A DNA stretch of 64,000 nucleotides, taken from the NCBI RefSeq assembly GCF_000633635.1, contig NZ_AYPQ01000002.1:27808-91807 (forward strand). The letters are read 5' to 3'. Under the pieces are notes generated by a model. It was not told the DNA's origin, searched no databases, and saw only the letters and a list, made by a program, of their open reading frames with translations. The DNA comes from Enterococcus crotali. GTDB lineage: Bacteria > Bacillota > Bacilli > Lactobacillales > Enterococcaceae. This document shows, in pieces, positions 18,004-27,563 of the stretch (its first letter is position 1; the number at the start of each line of letters is the position of its first letter). The position numbers and the translations under genes are program-made.

Positions 18004-19257
18004 ATGTACGATAATACAAATAGCAACAATGGTGCAGTTCGCTGTTCATTCTGTGGTAAAACACAAGAAGAAGTGAAAAAAATCGTTGCCGGACCTGGTG
18101 TCTATATTTGTAATGAATGTATCGACCTATGTAAAGAGATTATTGATGAAGAATTTTACGACGAAGCCGTACGTGAATTAACGGATGTCCCAAAACCTCA
18201 AGAAATTTTGGATGTCTTAAACGAATATGTAATTGGACAAGATCAGGCAAAACGCTCATTAGCGGTAGCTGTCTATAATCACTATAAACGTGTAAATCAA
18301 TCAGAAAATTCAAGCTCTGAAGAGGTAGAATTACAAAAGAGCAATATTTGTTTAATTGGCCCAACAGGTTCTGGGAAAACATTTTTAGCCCAAACATTGG
18401 CTAGAACATTGAATGTACCATTTGCGATTGCAGATGCGACAAGTTTAACAGAAGCAGGATATGTGGGAGAAGATGTAGAGAATATTCTATTGAAACTATT
18501 GCAATCTGCTGATTTTAATGTGGAACGCGCTGAAAAAGGGATCATCTATATTGATGAAATCGATAAAATCGCCCGCAAGAGCGAAAATGTTTCGATCACA
18601 AGAGATGTATCCGGTGAAGGTGTTCAACAAGCGTTGCTTAAAATCTTGGAAGGAACAGTTGCTAGTGTGCCACCACAAGGCGGACGCAAACATCCTCATC
18701 AAGAATTTATCCAAATCGACACAACAAACGTCTTGTTTATTGTCGGCGGAGCCTTTGATGGTATCGAGAACATGGTCAAAAATCGCCTCGGCGAAAAAAC
18801 AATTGGTTTCGGTACAAAAAATAGCAAGCTGAACGAAGACGAAAGCGTAATGCAGCAAATCATTCCAGAAGATTTATTGAAATTCGGTTTGATTCCTGAG
18901 TTTATTGGACGCTTACCGGTCACAGCAGCTTTAGAGAAGCTGACAACAGAAGACTTGGTTCGTATTTTGACTGAACCTAAAAATGCTTTAGTCAAACAAT
19001 ATCAAAAATTATTGTCTTTAGATGATACAGAATTAGAATTCGAAACAGATGCTCTTCGTGCGATTGCAAATAAAGCAATTGAGCGTAATACAGGAGCTCG
19101 TGGTTTACGTTCGATCATTGAAGAGATTATGATGGATGTGATGTTTGATGTCCCATCAGACGATACGATCGAAAAAGTCATCATTACAGAAATGGCTGTT
19201 GAAGGTACTGGTAAACCAGCAATTGTCTATAATAAAAAAGACAAAAAAGCTGGGTAA
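18004..19257 (+). CDS. clpX: ATP-dependent Clp protease ATP-binding subunit ClpX
   Basis: ATG 18004 with SD GAGGGGTG gives 417 residues; the longer open frame to 17944 lacks an SD. An N-terminal zinc-binding domain has Cys14, 17, 36 and 39. The AAA+ module has Walker A GPTGSGKT (119-126), pore loop GYVGEDVE and Walker [11 protein letters not shown]; the ClpP-docking IGF loop is present (TIGFGTKN). ClpX unfolds proteins and feeds them to ClpP. engB follows, a common pairing. Confidence 0.97.
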   Translation: MYDNTNSNNGAVRCSFCGKTQEEVKKIVAGPGVYICNECIDLCKEIIDEEFYDEAVRELTDVPKPQEILDVLNEYVIGQDQAKRSLAVAVYNHYKRVNQSENSSSEEVELQKSNICLIGPTGSGKTFLAQTLARTLNVPFAIADATSLTEAGYVGEDVENILLKLLQSADFNVERAEKGIIYIDEIDKIARKSENVSITRDVSGEGVQQALLKILEGTVASVPPQGGRKHPHQEFIQIDTTNVLFIVGGAFDGIENMVKNRLGEKTIGFGTKNSKLNEDESVMQQIIPEDLLKFGLIPEFIGRLPVTAALEKLTTEDLVRILTEPKNALVKQYQKLLSLDDTELEFETDALRAIANKAIERNTGARGLRSIIEEIMMDVMFDVPSDDTIEKVIITEMAVEGTGKPAIVYNKKDKKAG

Positions 19258-19275
19258 TCTTAAAAGACTAAAAAG

Positions 19276-19369
19276 AGCCCGGGACAAAACTAAAAATCAG
19301 TTTTGTTTCGGGCTTTAAATCTGAATAAACGGTGGGGTTAGACACTTCTGGCCCAACCTCTTTTTACTG
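19276..19369 (+). repeat. Dispersed repeat copy A with two terminator hairpins (after clpX)
   Basis: Hairpin 1 is AGCCCGGGACAAAAC ... GTTTTGTTTCGGGCT (19276-19316). A core GAATAAACGGTGG follows, then hairpin 2 (GGTGGGG ... GCCCAACC) with a T-run. The same segment occurs in reverse orientation at 21633-21756, and its core recurs at 35919 and 56004. It ends the clpX transcript. Confidence 0.75.
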
Positions 19370-19437
19370 ATTTTTATACAACAACGTTAGTTAGCTTTGC
19401 GAGCTCGTTCAGCTTTTTAACTTAGGAGGTTAGTACT

Positions 19438-20019
19438 ATGAATGTTCATAACGCAGAAATTATCATTAGCGCAGTTTCACCAAAACAATATCCAGAGACA
19501 GAACTACCTGAAATTGCTTTGGCAGGTCGTTCAAACGTAGGGAAATCATCGTTTATCAATACATTGATCAACCGTAAAAATTTAGCTAGAACCTCTGGGA
19601 AACCTGGAAAAACCCAAACGCTTAATTTTTACTTAATCGAAGATGCGTTGCATTTTGTTGATGTTCCAGGATATGGTTATGCCAAAGTTTCTAAGACAGA
19701 ACGCGCCAAGTGGGGCGAAATGATCGAAACCTATATGACAACAAGGGAACAATTAAAAGCCGTGGTCTCTTTGGTTGATTTGCGTCATGCACCGACACAA
19801 GAAGATATCCAAATGTATGAGTTTTTAAAATACTATGATATTCCAGTAATCGTTGTCGCTACGAAGAAAGATAAAATTCCTCGTGGTAAATGGAACAAGC
19901 ATGAGAGTGTGATCAAGAAAGCATTGAATTTTGATAAGTCAGATGACTTTATTCTTTTCTCTTCACAAACCAAAGAAGGGAAAGAAGAAGCTTGGCAGGC
20001 GATTGAAAAATATTTATAA
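19438..20019 (+). CDS. ysxC: Ribosome-biogenesis GTPase YsxC/EngB
   Basis: 193 residues; SD AGGAGGT before ATG 19438. TRAFAC GTPase motifs in order: G1 [11 protein letters not shown]2 KTQTLNFY, G3 DVPGYGYA, G4 ATKKDKIP, G5 FSSQTKEG. The N-terminal insert [12 protein letters not shown] is typical of the EngB family. It assists assembly of the 50S subunit. The leader has a GCTCGTTCAGCTTTTTAA segment resembling the repeat before livJ and pstC. Confidence 0.95.
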   Translation: MNVHNAEIIISAVSPKQYPETELPEIALAGRSNVGKSSFINTLINRKNLARTSGKPGKTQTLNFYLIEDALHFVDVPGYGYAKVSKTERAKWGEMIETYMTTREQLKAVVSLVDLRHAPTQEDIQMYEFLKYYDIPVIVVATKKDKIPRGKWNKHESVIKKALNFDKSDDFILFSSQTKEGKEEAWQAIEKYL

Positions 20020-20020
20020 T

Positions 20021-20067
20021 AAAAATTAGCTTTGACGCCTCTAAGGAGATGTCAAAGCTAATTTTTT
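20021..20067. terminator. Bidirectional terminator between engB and the SPJ_0845-like gene
   Basis: TTAGCTTTGAC / GTCAAAGCTAA with A-run on the left and T-run on the right. Confidence 0.85.
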
Positions 20068-20215
20068 ATTGTTCTTTTTTCTGCTCTTCTTTTTGTTCCG
20101 CTTTTGCTGCTTGCTTTTCTAATTCTTCTTTTGGCATTTCAACTTTTTTAGGATCTACAGCAAAAGAATCGAATAATTTATCTAAGTCATTTGTACGTTC
20201 AAATTTTAAGCCCAT
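20066..20215 (-). CDS. SPJ_0845 family small protein
   Basis: 49 residues, MGLKFERTNDLDKLFDSFAV at the start and a Lys/Glu/Gln-rich tail (KQAAKAEQKEEQKK). The start chosen is the ATG with SD GGAG 11 nt upstream; a further ATG five codons earlier lacks an SD. The N-terminus matches a conserved short Lactobacillales family of unknown function. It converges on engB and shares its terminator. Confidence 0.72.
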   Translation of the reverse strand: MGLKFERTNDLDKLFDSFAVDPKKVEMPKEELEKQAAKAEQKEEQKKEQ

Positions 20216-20434
20216 GTTGGTTTGCTCCATTTCATTTTAGGTTGAGTAGAAGCTTGTGCACTGAATCAGTGTTCACTTCTTTTTCTATAGTTTAGCATCC
20301 TTTCAGAAATTTGAATAGTTTTCTTTTTCAAATTATAAGAATTTATCTAGAAATAGTTCTACTTTCAATTTGTAAGCTTGCATTCGATTATAAAACAAGG
20401 TATAGTTTTTTCTGATAGAGAAAAGAGGGACGAA

Positions 20435-20724
20435 ATGGCAGGAAATATTTTTGTAGGAATGGTACGTGGCTATCAGCGATTCATTTCACCTGGCTTCCAG
20501 CTAGTTGCCGCTATCACCCAACATGTTCACAATATATGATCGATGCTATTCAAACACATGGCAGTCTTAAAGGTGTGACGATGGGGACAGCGAGATTTTT
20601 ACGGTGTCATCCGCTGACTAAAGGCGGGATTGATTATGTACCGTTGAAGTTTAGTTTAAAAAGAAATCCGGATCAGGAATATCATGGTCCCTATAACTAT
20701 AGAAGAAACAAGCACAATAAATAG
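20435..20724 (+). pseudogene. yidD: Membrane-insertion efficiency factor YidD, frameshifted
   Basis: ATG 20435 begins [20 protein letters not shown]. At 20495-20496 (TT) the frame leaves; one extra T restores [20 protein letters not shown] and the rest to 20724. The conserved YidD Cys triad (SCR, TCS and FLRCHP) is then complete, about 96 residues. YidD aids YidC-dependent insertion of membrane proteins. Since all conserved motifs survive, the missing base is probably a sequencing error. Confidence 0.85.
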
Positions 20725-20742
20725 ATGAGGTGGGCGTAGAAG

Positions 20743-21621
20743 ATGGCGATTTTAGCATTTGATTTTGGCGGTTCAGCAGTAAAGCATGGAATTTGGAATG
20801 GTGAGAAGATGATCGATAAAGGGAATTTTCCTACACCAAAAACTTGGGAGAAAATGAAAGCGTCATTATTAACCGTATTTAACGAAACAAAGCAAGAGCT
20901 AGAAGGTGTGGCGCTAAGTGCCCCTGGTGTTGTGGATGTTGATAAGCAAATGATTAACGGAATTTCAGCTATTCCTTATATTCATGGTTTCAACATATTT
21001 AAGGAGCTAGAAGAATTGTTTAAGCTTCCTGTGGCAATCGAAAATGATGCTAATTGTGCAGGGATGGCAGAAATCTATGAAGGTGCGGCTAAAGGCAAAC
21101 AAGAAGTGGCATTTGTGGTCGTGGGAACTGGAATCGGCGGTGCTATTTTCCATAATGGACAAATTACTAAAGGGGCTCATCTTTATGGTGGTGAATTTGG
21201 TTTGATGTATCTAAGTGGGGGAGAAACATTTAGTAAGCTGGGAACAGCTGTACAAATGGCGTGGCGCTATTGTGAACGAAAAGGCGTAGAGAAAGAGACC
21301 TTCACTGGAGAAGAAGTGTTTGACCTAGCGGAATCTGGCGATGAATTGGCAATCGAAGAGGTCAATAATTTTTACGAGTACTTGACTCAAGGTTTGTTTA
21401 GTATTCAATTTTCTCTTGATCCAGAAATGATCGTTTTAGGTGGAGGCGTTTCAGCTAAAAAAGGGTTGTTAGATGAAGTCGATCGTCGAATGAAAGAAAA
21501 ATTGGCTCATTTTGAATTAAATGATTTTATCCCGCAGATCGTGACGTGTAAATATAAAAATGATGCTAACTTGATCGGGGCGGCGGCGAATTTTATAACG
21601 AGTCAAAAAAACAACGAATGA
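20743..21621 (+). CDS. ROK family sugar kinase
   Basis: 292 residues. N-terminal ATP motif FDFGGSAVKHGIW, catalytic block IENDANCAGMAEIYEGAAKG (Asp of END as base) and VVVGTGIGGAIFHNGQ; then the YGGEFGLMYL region. The CxCGxxGCxE zinc motif usual in ROK kinases is absent, which places it with the shorter Lactobacillales group. The substrate is unknown (N-acetylmannosamine, glucose and other sugars occur in the family). It starts 18 bp after yidD. Confidence 0.85.
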   Translation: MAILAFDFGGSAVKHGIWNGEKMIDKGNFPTPKTWEKMKASLLTVFNETKQELEGVALSAPGVVDVDKQMINGISAIPYIHGFNIFKELEELFKLPVAIENDANCAGMAEIYEGAAKGKQEVAFVVVGTGIGGAIFHNGQITKGAHLYGGEFGLMYLSGGETFSKLGTAVQMAWRYCERKGVEKETFTGEEVFDLAESGDELAIEEVNNFYEYLTQGLFSIQFSLDPEMIVLGGGVSAKKGLLDEVDRRMKEKLAHFELNDFIPQIVTCKYKNDANLIGAAANFITSQKNNE

Positions 21622-21632
21622 ATGTTACAAGA

Positions 21633-21756
21633 ACGAGGTTGGGTCAAAGGTGTTTAACCCCGAGAAATAAGAAGGGGTTGCTTCTGATCCCACCGTTTAT
21701 TCGGTTTTAGAGTCCGAAACAAAACTGATTTTTAGTTTTGTCCCGGACTCGTTTTT
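21633..21756 (+). repeat. Dispersed repeat copy B, inverted relative to copy A
   Basis: GAGGTTGGGTC ... GATCCCACCGTTTATTCGG is followed by the terminator GAGTCCG(AAACAAAAC)/(GTTTTGTCC)CGGACTC plus T5. It is recognisable as the reverse complement of the element after clpX, about 2.3 kb away. It terminates the ROK gene. Confidence 0.72.
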
Positions 21757-21842
21757 GTTGTGAGAATAACAAGTAAAATCCACGATTATAAGTAACGGAG
21801 GATTCTTAATAATTTGAATTATAGAAATTTTCTGAAAATTCA

Positions 21843-21871
21843 TTGACATTTCTTTCGATATTGATTATATT
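21843..21871 (+). promoter_or_regulatory. Promoter of livJ
   Basis: TTGACA, 17 bp, TATATT. It leaves a structured leader of about 200 nt before livJ. Confidence 0.7.
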
Positions 21872-21902
21872 TGTATACATACTTCTTTAATAATTATATA
21901 CG

Positions 21903-22066
21903 CGAAGAAAATTATCAAGCTTTACGAATTCGTTCAGCTTTAAAATCAACTAGCTTTTTGTGCCAGCTCTTCAGGAAAAAGATAAAAACGTTGTGGTAAA
22001 AGCACCACATGCTGTTTTTCCTATTTTCCAGCCAGAGCTTGCCAACACAACAAGCTTTAAAATCAA
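21903..22066 (+). repeat. Structured leader element before livJ, related to the pst repeats
   Basis: A long hairpin is drawn by AGCTCT..AGGAAAAAGATAAAAA pairing with TTTTTCCTATTTTCC..AGAGCT. Inside it is TGTGGTAAAAGCACCACA. A proximal GTTCAGCTTT and a distal AAGCTTTAAAATC flank it. The 122-bp tandem units at 51529-51861 have the same order of parts with different but still complementary arms, so the structure seems to be what is kept. Confidence 0.6.
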
Positions 22067-22078
22067 GGGGGAAACAAA

Positions 22079-23248
22079 ATGAAAAAATTTAGCTTTTTAT
22101 TTGCTAGTCTATTTCTATTAGCAGCATGTGGTCCAACAGCTGGTGGAGGCGCAAGCGGTGGCGGAAATAAAACTGAAGGCGATACGATCAAAATTGGAAT
22201 GAACATGGAACTTTCTGGAGATGTTTCAGCATACGGAAACGCTGAAAAAGAAGGGATTACCTTAGCTGTTGAAGAAATCAACGAAGCGGGTGGTGTGTTA
22301 GGAAAAAAATTAGAATTGATCGAAAAAGATAATAAATCAGAAAATGGTGAAGCGACTTCTGTTGCAGCCAATTTAACGGCTAAAGATAAAGTGGTTGCCG
22401 TTGTTGGACCAGCAACATCTGGCGCAACGAAAGCAACGATTCCTAATATGACAAAAGCAGCGGTGCCTGTGATCACACCTTCAGGTACAGATGATAGCAT
22501 TACAGTTGTAAACGATAAAGTACAAGAATATATTTTCAGAGCTTGCTTCCAAGATACGTTCCAAGGGGTTATCTTAGCCAATTTTGCCCAAGATAACTTA
22601 AAGGCTGAAAATGTTGTGATCATCGGTGATAATTCAAGTGATTATGCGATCGGTTTGACGAAATCATTTAAAGATACATTTAAAGGGAAAATCGCTAAAG
22701 AAGAAACATTTACAGCTGGCGATAAAGATTTCCAAGCTATCTTAACGAAAATCAAAGACCTTGATTATGATGCAATCTACATTCCAGGTTACTATGCAGA
22801 AGCAGGTTTGATCATCAAGCAAGCGCGTGAAATGGGAATTGACAAACCAATCCTTGGTGCTGACGGATTTGGTGATGAGAAATTAGTTGAAATTGCTGGA
22901 GCGAAAAATGTTTCTGATGTTTATTACACAGGACACTTCTCAGAAAAAGCGCCAGCAACGGATAAAGTAAAACCATTTGTAGAAGCGTTCAAGAAAAAAT
23001 ACGATAAACAACCATCTGCTTTCAACGCTTTAGGCTATGATTCAGTTTATATGTTAAAACAAGCAATGGAAGATAAAGATTCAGCTGATTCAAAAGACAT
23101 CACAGAAGGATTAGCTTCATTGAAAGATTTTGTTGGTGTAACTGGTAAAATGACGATGGACAAAGATCATAATCCTGAGAAATCAGTAGTTGTATTAGGC
23201 TTGACAGAAGGAAAAGAAACATCTGCGGATGCAGTAGAACCTAAGTAA
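22079..23248 (+). CDS. livJ: Branched-chain amino-acid ABC transporter, substrate-binding lipoprotein
   Basis: 389 residues. Signal peptide with lipobox LLAAC (Cys17), then a Gly/Ser linker and a type I periplasmic-binding fold (IKIGMNMELSGDVSAYGNAE; VVGPATSGATKATIPNM; GADGFGDEKLVEIAG). It captures Leu/Ile/Val or related amino acids for the LivHMGF transporter that follows. A terminator between livJ and livH would make this lipoprotein more abundant than the transporter. Confidence 0.9.
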   Translation: MKKFSFLFASLFLLAACGPTAGGGASGGGNKTEGDTIKIGMNMELSGDVSAYGNAEKEGITLAVEEINEAGGVLGKKLELIEKDNKSENGEATSVAANLTAKDKVVAVVGPATSGATKATIPNMTKAAVPVITPSGTDDSITVVNDKVQEYIFRACFQDTFQGVILANFAQDNLKAENVVIIGDNSSDYAIGLTKSFKDTFKGKIAKEETFTAGDKDFQAILTKIKDLDYDAIYIPGYYAEAGLIIKQAREMGIDKPILGADGFGDEKLVEIAGAKNVSDVYYTGHFSEKAPATDKVKPFVEAFKKKYDKQPSAFNALGYDSVYMLKQAMEDKDSADSKDITEGLASLKDFVGVTGKMTMDKDHNPEKSVVVLGLTEGKETSADAVEPK

Positions 23249-23272
23249 TAACAAGTAGTGGTAAGACTTAAA

Positions 23273-23315
23273 AGAGGGTGAGACAAGGTTTTATGTTTTG
23301 TCCATCCTCTTTTTA
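23273..23315 (+). terminator. Terminator/attenuator between livJ and livH
   Basis: AGAGGGTGAGACAA ... TTTTGTCCATCCTCT with T5. The arm GGGTGAGACAA also occurs before the repeat at 56004. Confidence 0.75.
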
Positions 23316-23360
23316 CTTTAATTAAACAGCAATTATTCTAAAATATTGGAAGTGATGAAC

Positions 23361-24239
23361 ATGGAAGTAGTTATCCAACAACTAGTAAACGGGCTTTTTC
23401 TAGGAAGTATTTATGCTCTCTTGGCTTTAGGGTATACGATGGTTTATGGAATCATCAAATTGATCAACTTTGCCCATGGAGAAATCTATATGTTAGGTGG
23501 ATTTATGGGGTATTTCTTTATCAATAAATTGAATTTAGGCTTTTTCCCAGCGCTGATTTTATCAATGGCTGGTGCTGCTGTGATCGGGGTAGTGATTGAA
23601 TTTTTAGCTTATCGACCACTAAGGAAATCAACAAGAATCGCAGCTTTGATCACAGCGATAGGTGTTTCATTTTTGCTACAAAACGGTATGATCTATTGGT
23701 TAGGTCCTGAGAAAAAATCATTTCCGCAGGCAATTGAATTTAAAAATTATCAACTAGGCTTTATTCAAATTTCAAATATTCAAGTTCTTATTTTAGCTAT
23801 TTCTTTAGTACTGATGATTGCCTTGCAATTGATCGTTAAACAAACAAAAATGGGTAAGGCGATGCGGGCAGTTTCTGTTGATGCTGATGCGGCACAGTTG
23901 ATGGGGATCAATGTCAATCGGACGATTTCGTTTACCTTTGCTTTAGGTTCTGCGTTGGCTGCGGCTGCAGGTATGTTGATTGGTCTCTATTATAATTCCA
24001 TCGATCCAATGATGGGCGTTGTCCCAGGTCTTAAATCATTTGTTGCAGCTGTTTTAGGTGGTATCGGAATCATACCAGGCGCAGCTCTTGGAGGTTTTGT
24101 GATCGGTTTATTAGAAACTATTACGATCGCACTTGGTTTTTCAGATTATAAAGATGCGGTCGTATACGCATTATTGATTATTATTTTATTGATCCGTCCT
24201 GCCGGAATTCTCGGCAAGAACATCAAAGAGAAAGTGTAG
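23361..24239 (+). CDS. livH: Branched-chain amino-acid ABC transporter permease LivH
   Basis: ATG 23361 (SD GGAAG, 8 nt) gives 292 residues; a TTG at 23346 is less likely. About eight helices, with NGLFLGSIYALLALGYTMVYG and IIKLINFAHGEIYMLGGFMG typical of LivH, and the EAA-like loop DADAAQLMGINVNRTISFTF. Operon with livM 9 bp downstream. Confidence 0.92.
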   Translation: MEVVIQQLVNGLFLGSIYALLALGYTMVYGIIKLINFAHGEIYMLGGFMGYFFINKLNLGFFPALILSMAGAAVIGVVIEFLAYRPLRKSTRIAALITAIGVSFLLQNGMIYWLGPEKKSFPQAIEFKNYQLGFIQISNIQVLILAISLVLMIALQLIVKQTKMGKAMRAVSVDADAAQLMGINVNRTISFTFALGSALAAAAGMLIGLYYNSIDPMMGVVPGLKSFVAAVLGGIGIIPGAALGGFVIGLLETITIALGFSDYKDAVVYALLIIILLIRPAGILGKNIKEKV

Positions 24240-24248
24240 GTGGCACGC

Positions 24249-25217
24249 ATGAAAAAGAATTTAAAATATAATCTTGTTTGGCTTTTAATTGCTGCACTCG
24301 CTTATGCTTTTATTTATGTACTGTATGTTACAGGTGTTATCACACCGTTTACTGAGTATACGCTGATCACGATAGGCATCAATATCATGTTGGCTTTGGG
24401 GTTGAATTTGATTATTGGTTTTTCAGGTCAATTTTCACTCGGTCACGCCGGATTTATGGCAATCGGTGCATATAGTGCAGCGATCATGACAGTTAAGTAT
24501 CCAACAATGGGCGGCTTTTTCAGCGGCATTCTATTAGGAATCGTTTTATCAGGCATTGTCGCATTGTTAGTTGGTATCCCTACCTTACGATTAAAAGGGG
24601 ATTACTTGGCGATTGCAACGTTAGGGATTTCTGAAATCATTCGGATTATCATCATTAATATGAAGGATGTAACAAATGGACCTGCTGGTATTTTTGGTAT
24701 TCCACCAATGGTTAGCTGGCCGATGGTTTTTGGCTTTGTAGTTATTGTTACGTTGATCATTGTTAATTTCATTCACAGTGGCCCAGGGCGTGCAACAATG
24801 GCAATCCGAGAAGATGAGATTGCAGCTGAATCAATGGGGGTCAACACAACCAAATACAAAGTTGTAGCCTTCATTATCGGTGCTGTTACAGCAAGTGTAG
24901 CTGGTGCTATTTATTCAAGTTATGTTCAAACGATTGCACCGAAAGATTTTGGCTTTATGAAATCGATCGATATTTTGATTATTGTAGTTTTTGGCGGAAT
25001 TGGCAGTGTGACGGGAACTTTTATTTCAGCGATCGTGCTAGGTATTTTAAATATGTTCTTACAAGATGCTGGTGCACTTAGAATGATCATTTATGCCTTA
25101 GCCCTAATTATTATCATGATTTTCAAACCAGGTGGTCTTTTAGGCACATGGGAATTTTCAGTAAAAAAATTATTCAAGAAAAAGGAGGACAAATCAAATG
25201 CCTCTATTGAACGTTAG
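24249..25217 (+). CDS. livM: Branched-chain amino-acid ABC transporter permease LivM
   Basis: ATG 24249 is preceded by AGGTGG. 322 residues, about nine helices; LGLNLIIGFSGQFSLGHAGF is the LivM signature and REDEIAAESMGVNTTKYK the ATPase-contact loop. The end overlaps livG by 20 bp. Confidence 0.92.
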   Translation: MKKNLKYNLVWLLIAALAYAFIYVLYVTGVITPFTEYTLITIGINIMLALGLNLIIGFSGQFSLGHAGFMAIGAYSAAIMTVKYPTMGGFFSGILLGIVLSGIVALLVGIPTLRLKGDYLAIATLGISEIIRIIIINMKDVTNGPAGIFGIPPMVSWPMVFGFVVIVTLIIVNFIHSGPGRATMAIREDEIAAESMGVNTTKYKVVAFIIGAVTASVAGAIYSSYVQTIAPKDFGFMKSIDILIIVVFGGIGSVTGTFISAIVLGILNMFLQDAGALRMIIYALALIIIMIFKPGGLLGTWEFSVKKLFKKKEDKSNASIER

Positions 25218-25974
25218 TAATTTAACTAAAAACTTTGGCGGACTTGCAGCTGTTTCAAATGTAAATCTGACCCTAGAAACCAATGAACTTATCGGGTTGA
25301 TTGGGCCAAATGGTGCGGGAAAAACAACCTTATTCAATCTTTTAACAGGTGTATATGAGCCAAGTGACGGGACAGTCACACTAGATATCCTAGGTAAAGA
25401 ACAGGTACTAAATGGCATGAAACCATATAAAATAGCGGACATGGGTTTAAGCAGAACTTTCCAAAATATTCGTCTATTCAAAGATTTGACTGTTTTAGAT
25501 AACGTGCTGATTGCCATGAATAGCAAAAATAAAGAAGGAATTCTATCTAGTATTTTACGTTTACCGACCTTTTATAAAAAAGAAGACGAGATGGAAAAGA
25601 AAGTAATGGAACTTCTTGCCATTTTTGGTTTGGAAAATAAAGTTCAGACCTTAGCCAAAAATTTGCCTTATGGAGAGCAAAGACGTTTAGAAATCGTCCG
25701 GGCGTTAGCCACTCAGCCAAAAGTTTTATTTTTAGACGAACCAGCAGCAGGCATGAATCCTCAGGAAACAGCTGATTTAACTGAATTGATTAGAAAAATC
25801 CAAAAGGAATTTCAAATCACGATCGTCTTGATCGAACATGATATGAGTTTGGTTATGGACGTTTGCCAAAGAATCTATGTGTTAGAGTACGGTAGAATCA
25901 TTGCTGAAGGAAAGCCAGAAGCAATCAAAAACGATCCGCGTGTGATCGAAGCGTATCTTGGAGGTGAACTATAA
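25198..25974 (+). CDS. livG: Branched-chain amino-acid ABC transporter ATPase LivG
   Basis: 258 residues; SD AAAGGAGG inside livM. Walker A GPNGAGKTT, signature PYGEQRRLEI (LivG variant of LSGGQ), Walker B LFLDEPAAGMNP, and the C-terminal BCA_ABC_TP tail (IEAYLGGEL). Its stop overlaps the livF start (TAATG). Confidence 0.94.
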   Translation: MPLLNVSNLTKNFGGLAAVSNVNLTLETNELIGLIGPNGAGKTTLFNLLTGVYEPSDGTVTLDILGKEQVLNGMKPYKIADMGLSRTFQNIRLFKDLTVLDNVLIAMNSKNKEGILSSILRLPTFYKKEDEMEKKVMELLAIFGLENKVQTLAKNLPYGEQRRLEIVRALATQPKVLFLDEPAAGMNPQETADLTELIRKIQKEFQITIVLIEHDMSLVMDVCQRIYVLEYGRIIAEGKPEAIKNDPRVIEAYLGGEL

Positions 25975-26675
25975 TGCTAACAATTGAAAATTTATCTGTT
26001 CATTATGGTGTGATTCAGGCTGTGCGTGATGTTAGTTTTAATGTAGAACAAGGAGAAATAGTCTCTTTGATCGGTGCTAATGGTGCGGGCAAAACGACAA
26101 TTTTAAGAACAATTTCTGGATTGAATCGACCATCAAATGGTACGATTACATTTGAAGGACAACAGATTCAAAAAATGCTTCCGCAAAAAATCGTAGCATC
26201 AGGGTTGTGTCAAGTACCAGAAGGCCGTCATGTTTTTTCAGGTTTGACTGTTCAGGAAAATTTGGAAATGGGAGCTTTTTTGAGAAAAGATAAAGATCTA
26301 AAACAGGATTATCAAATGATTTTTGAGCGTTTCCCGATTTTGAAGGAACGAAAAAATCAAGATGCGTCTACTTTGTCTGGTGGTGAACAGCAAATGCTAG
26401 CAATGGGAAGAGCACTGATGTCTAAACCTCGCTTGCTATTGTTGGACGAGCCATCCATGGGGTTAGCTCCAATTTTTATTCAAGAAATTTTTAATATTAT
26501 AAAAGAAATCAATAAACAAGGAACGACGGTATTATTGATTGAGCAGAATGCAAAAATGGCCTTATCGATTGCAGATCGAGGATATGTATTAGAAACAGGG
26601 GAAGTCGTTTTAAGCGGACCAGGAAAAGAACTACTGGAAAGTGAAGAAGTGAAAAAAGCCTATTTAGGAGGGTAA
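25974..26675 (+). CDS. livF: Branched-chain amino-acid ABC transporter ATPase LivF
   Basis: 233 residues. Walker A GANGAGKTT, GLCQVPEGRHVFSGLTV (LivF-specific), LSGGEQQMLAMGRAL, Walker B LLLLDEPSMGLAP, terminal KKAYLGG. It pairs with LivG to power LivHM. The CBS-ACT gene follows after 4 bp. Confidence 0.94.
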   Translation: MLTIENLSVHYGVIQAVRDVSFNVEQGEIVSLIGANGAGKTTILRTISGLNRPSNGTITFEGQQIQKMLPQKIVASGLCQVPEGRHVFSGLTVQENLEMGAFLRKDKDLKQDYQMIFERFPILKERKNQDASTLSGGEQQMLAMGRALMSKPRLLLLDEPSMGLAPIFIQEIFNIIKEINKQGTTVLLIEQNAKMALSIADRGYVLETGEVVLSGPGKELLESEEVKKAYLGG

Positions 26676-26679
26676 TAGC

Positions 26680-27332
26680 ATGAGTGTAAGTGATTTTATG
26701 ACAAAAAATCTAGTGGTTGCACAACCGGAAATGAAGATTTTTGACGCCGTTGATTTGATGAAAAAAATAATATCCACCGTTTACCAGTAGTCAAAGGAGA
26801 AAAACTTATAGGCTTGATCACGGAAGGGACGATTCAATCGGCAATGCCGTCAAAAGCAACCAGTTTGAGTGTCTATGAAGTGAATTATTTACTAAACAAG
26901 ACGACTGTAGTGGATATAATGGTAAAAGAAGTTCAAACAATCAAACCAACTGCTTCATTAGAGGACGGTATTTTCCAAATGCGCCAAAATAATATTGGGG
27001 TATTACCAGTTGTTGATGAAAATGAAACTTTAATTGGAATTATAACAAATAATGATATTTTTGACGCTTTCTTAAAAATCACTGGGTATAATGCTGGTGG
27101 TACGAGAATTCAACTTCGAATCCCAGAAGATCATAAAGGAATTTTAGCTACTATTACAAAATTATTAGCAGAAAATGATTTTAGTATTTTAACAGTAGTT
27201 GTAAATCGCAAAGAACTAGAAACAATTATTGAACTGCAAATCGAAAGTAGGGAAACGCATCAAATTGAAAGTATTTTAAAAGATGCTGGATATGATGTTT
27301 TTGAGGCAATATTCATGCCTCAGCAAATCTAA
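26680..27332 (+). pseudogene. CBS-ACT domain protein (AcuB-like), frameshifted
   Basis: ATG 26680 begins a CBS domain (MSVSDFMTKNLVVAQPEMKI). An A7 run at 26761-26767 lacks one A; adding it gives LMKKNNIHRLPVVKGEKLIG and a continuous product of 217 residues. A second CBS motif (VVDIMVKEVQTIKPTASLED) and a C-terminal ACT-like region (RIQLRIPEDHKGILATITKL) follow. It is the last gene of the liv operon; ACT domains bind amino acids, so it may sense branched-chain amino acids or nucleotides and tune uptake (inference). Confidence 0.8.
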
Positions 27333-27433
27333 AATGAGGAATGGTAAGCAAAATTCTTGCATTTTTTTTCTGAAAAAGGATTTGACTAATATTAGGGCGT
27401 ATGATAGTTTTATATAGTAACGTAACTTAACGG

Positions 27434-27529
27434 GATATTAAAGTGTTGTTTATCTTTAATATTCTTTCCTTATGTCCTCTAATTATTAGAGGGTTGTTGT
27501 TGGTATAATTATTACAGATATTCTGTAAT
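27434..27529 (+). promoter_or_regulatory. Promoter region of the sortase cluster with three inverted repeats
   Basis: ATATTAAAG ... CTTTAATAT (27434-27463), CCTCTAAT-T-ATTAGAGG (27476-27492), an extended -10 TGGTATAAT (27501-27509), then ATTACAG-ATATT-CTGTAAT (27511-27529) just after it. The last is placed like a repressor operator. No regulator gene is adjacent. Confidence 0.55.
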
Positions 27530-27563
27530 TGATTATAAATATTTAAGAATAGGAGGAATGAAA

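Noticed and set aside
19276-21756. Insertion sequence or transposon bounded by inverted repeats A and B
   Set aside because: The enclosed genes (engB, SPJ_0845-like, yidD, ROK) are ordinary chromosomal genes and no transposase is present.
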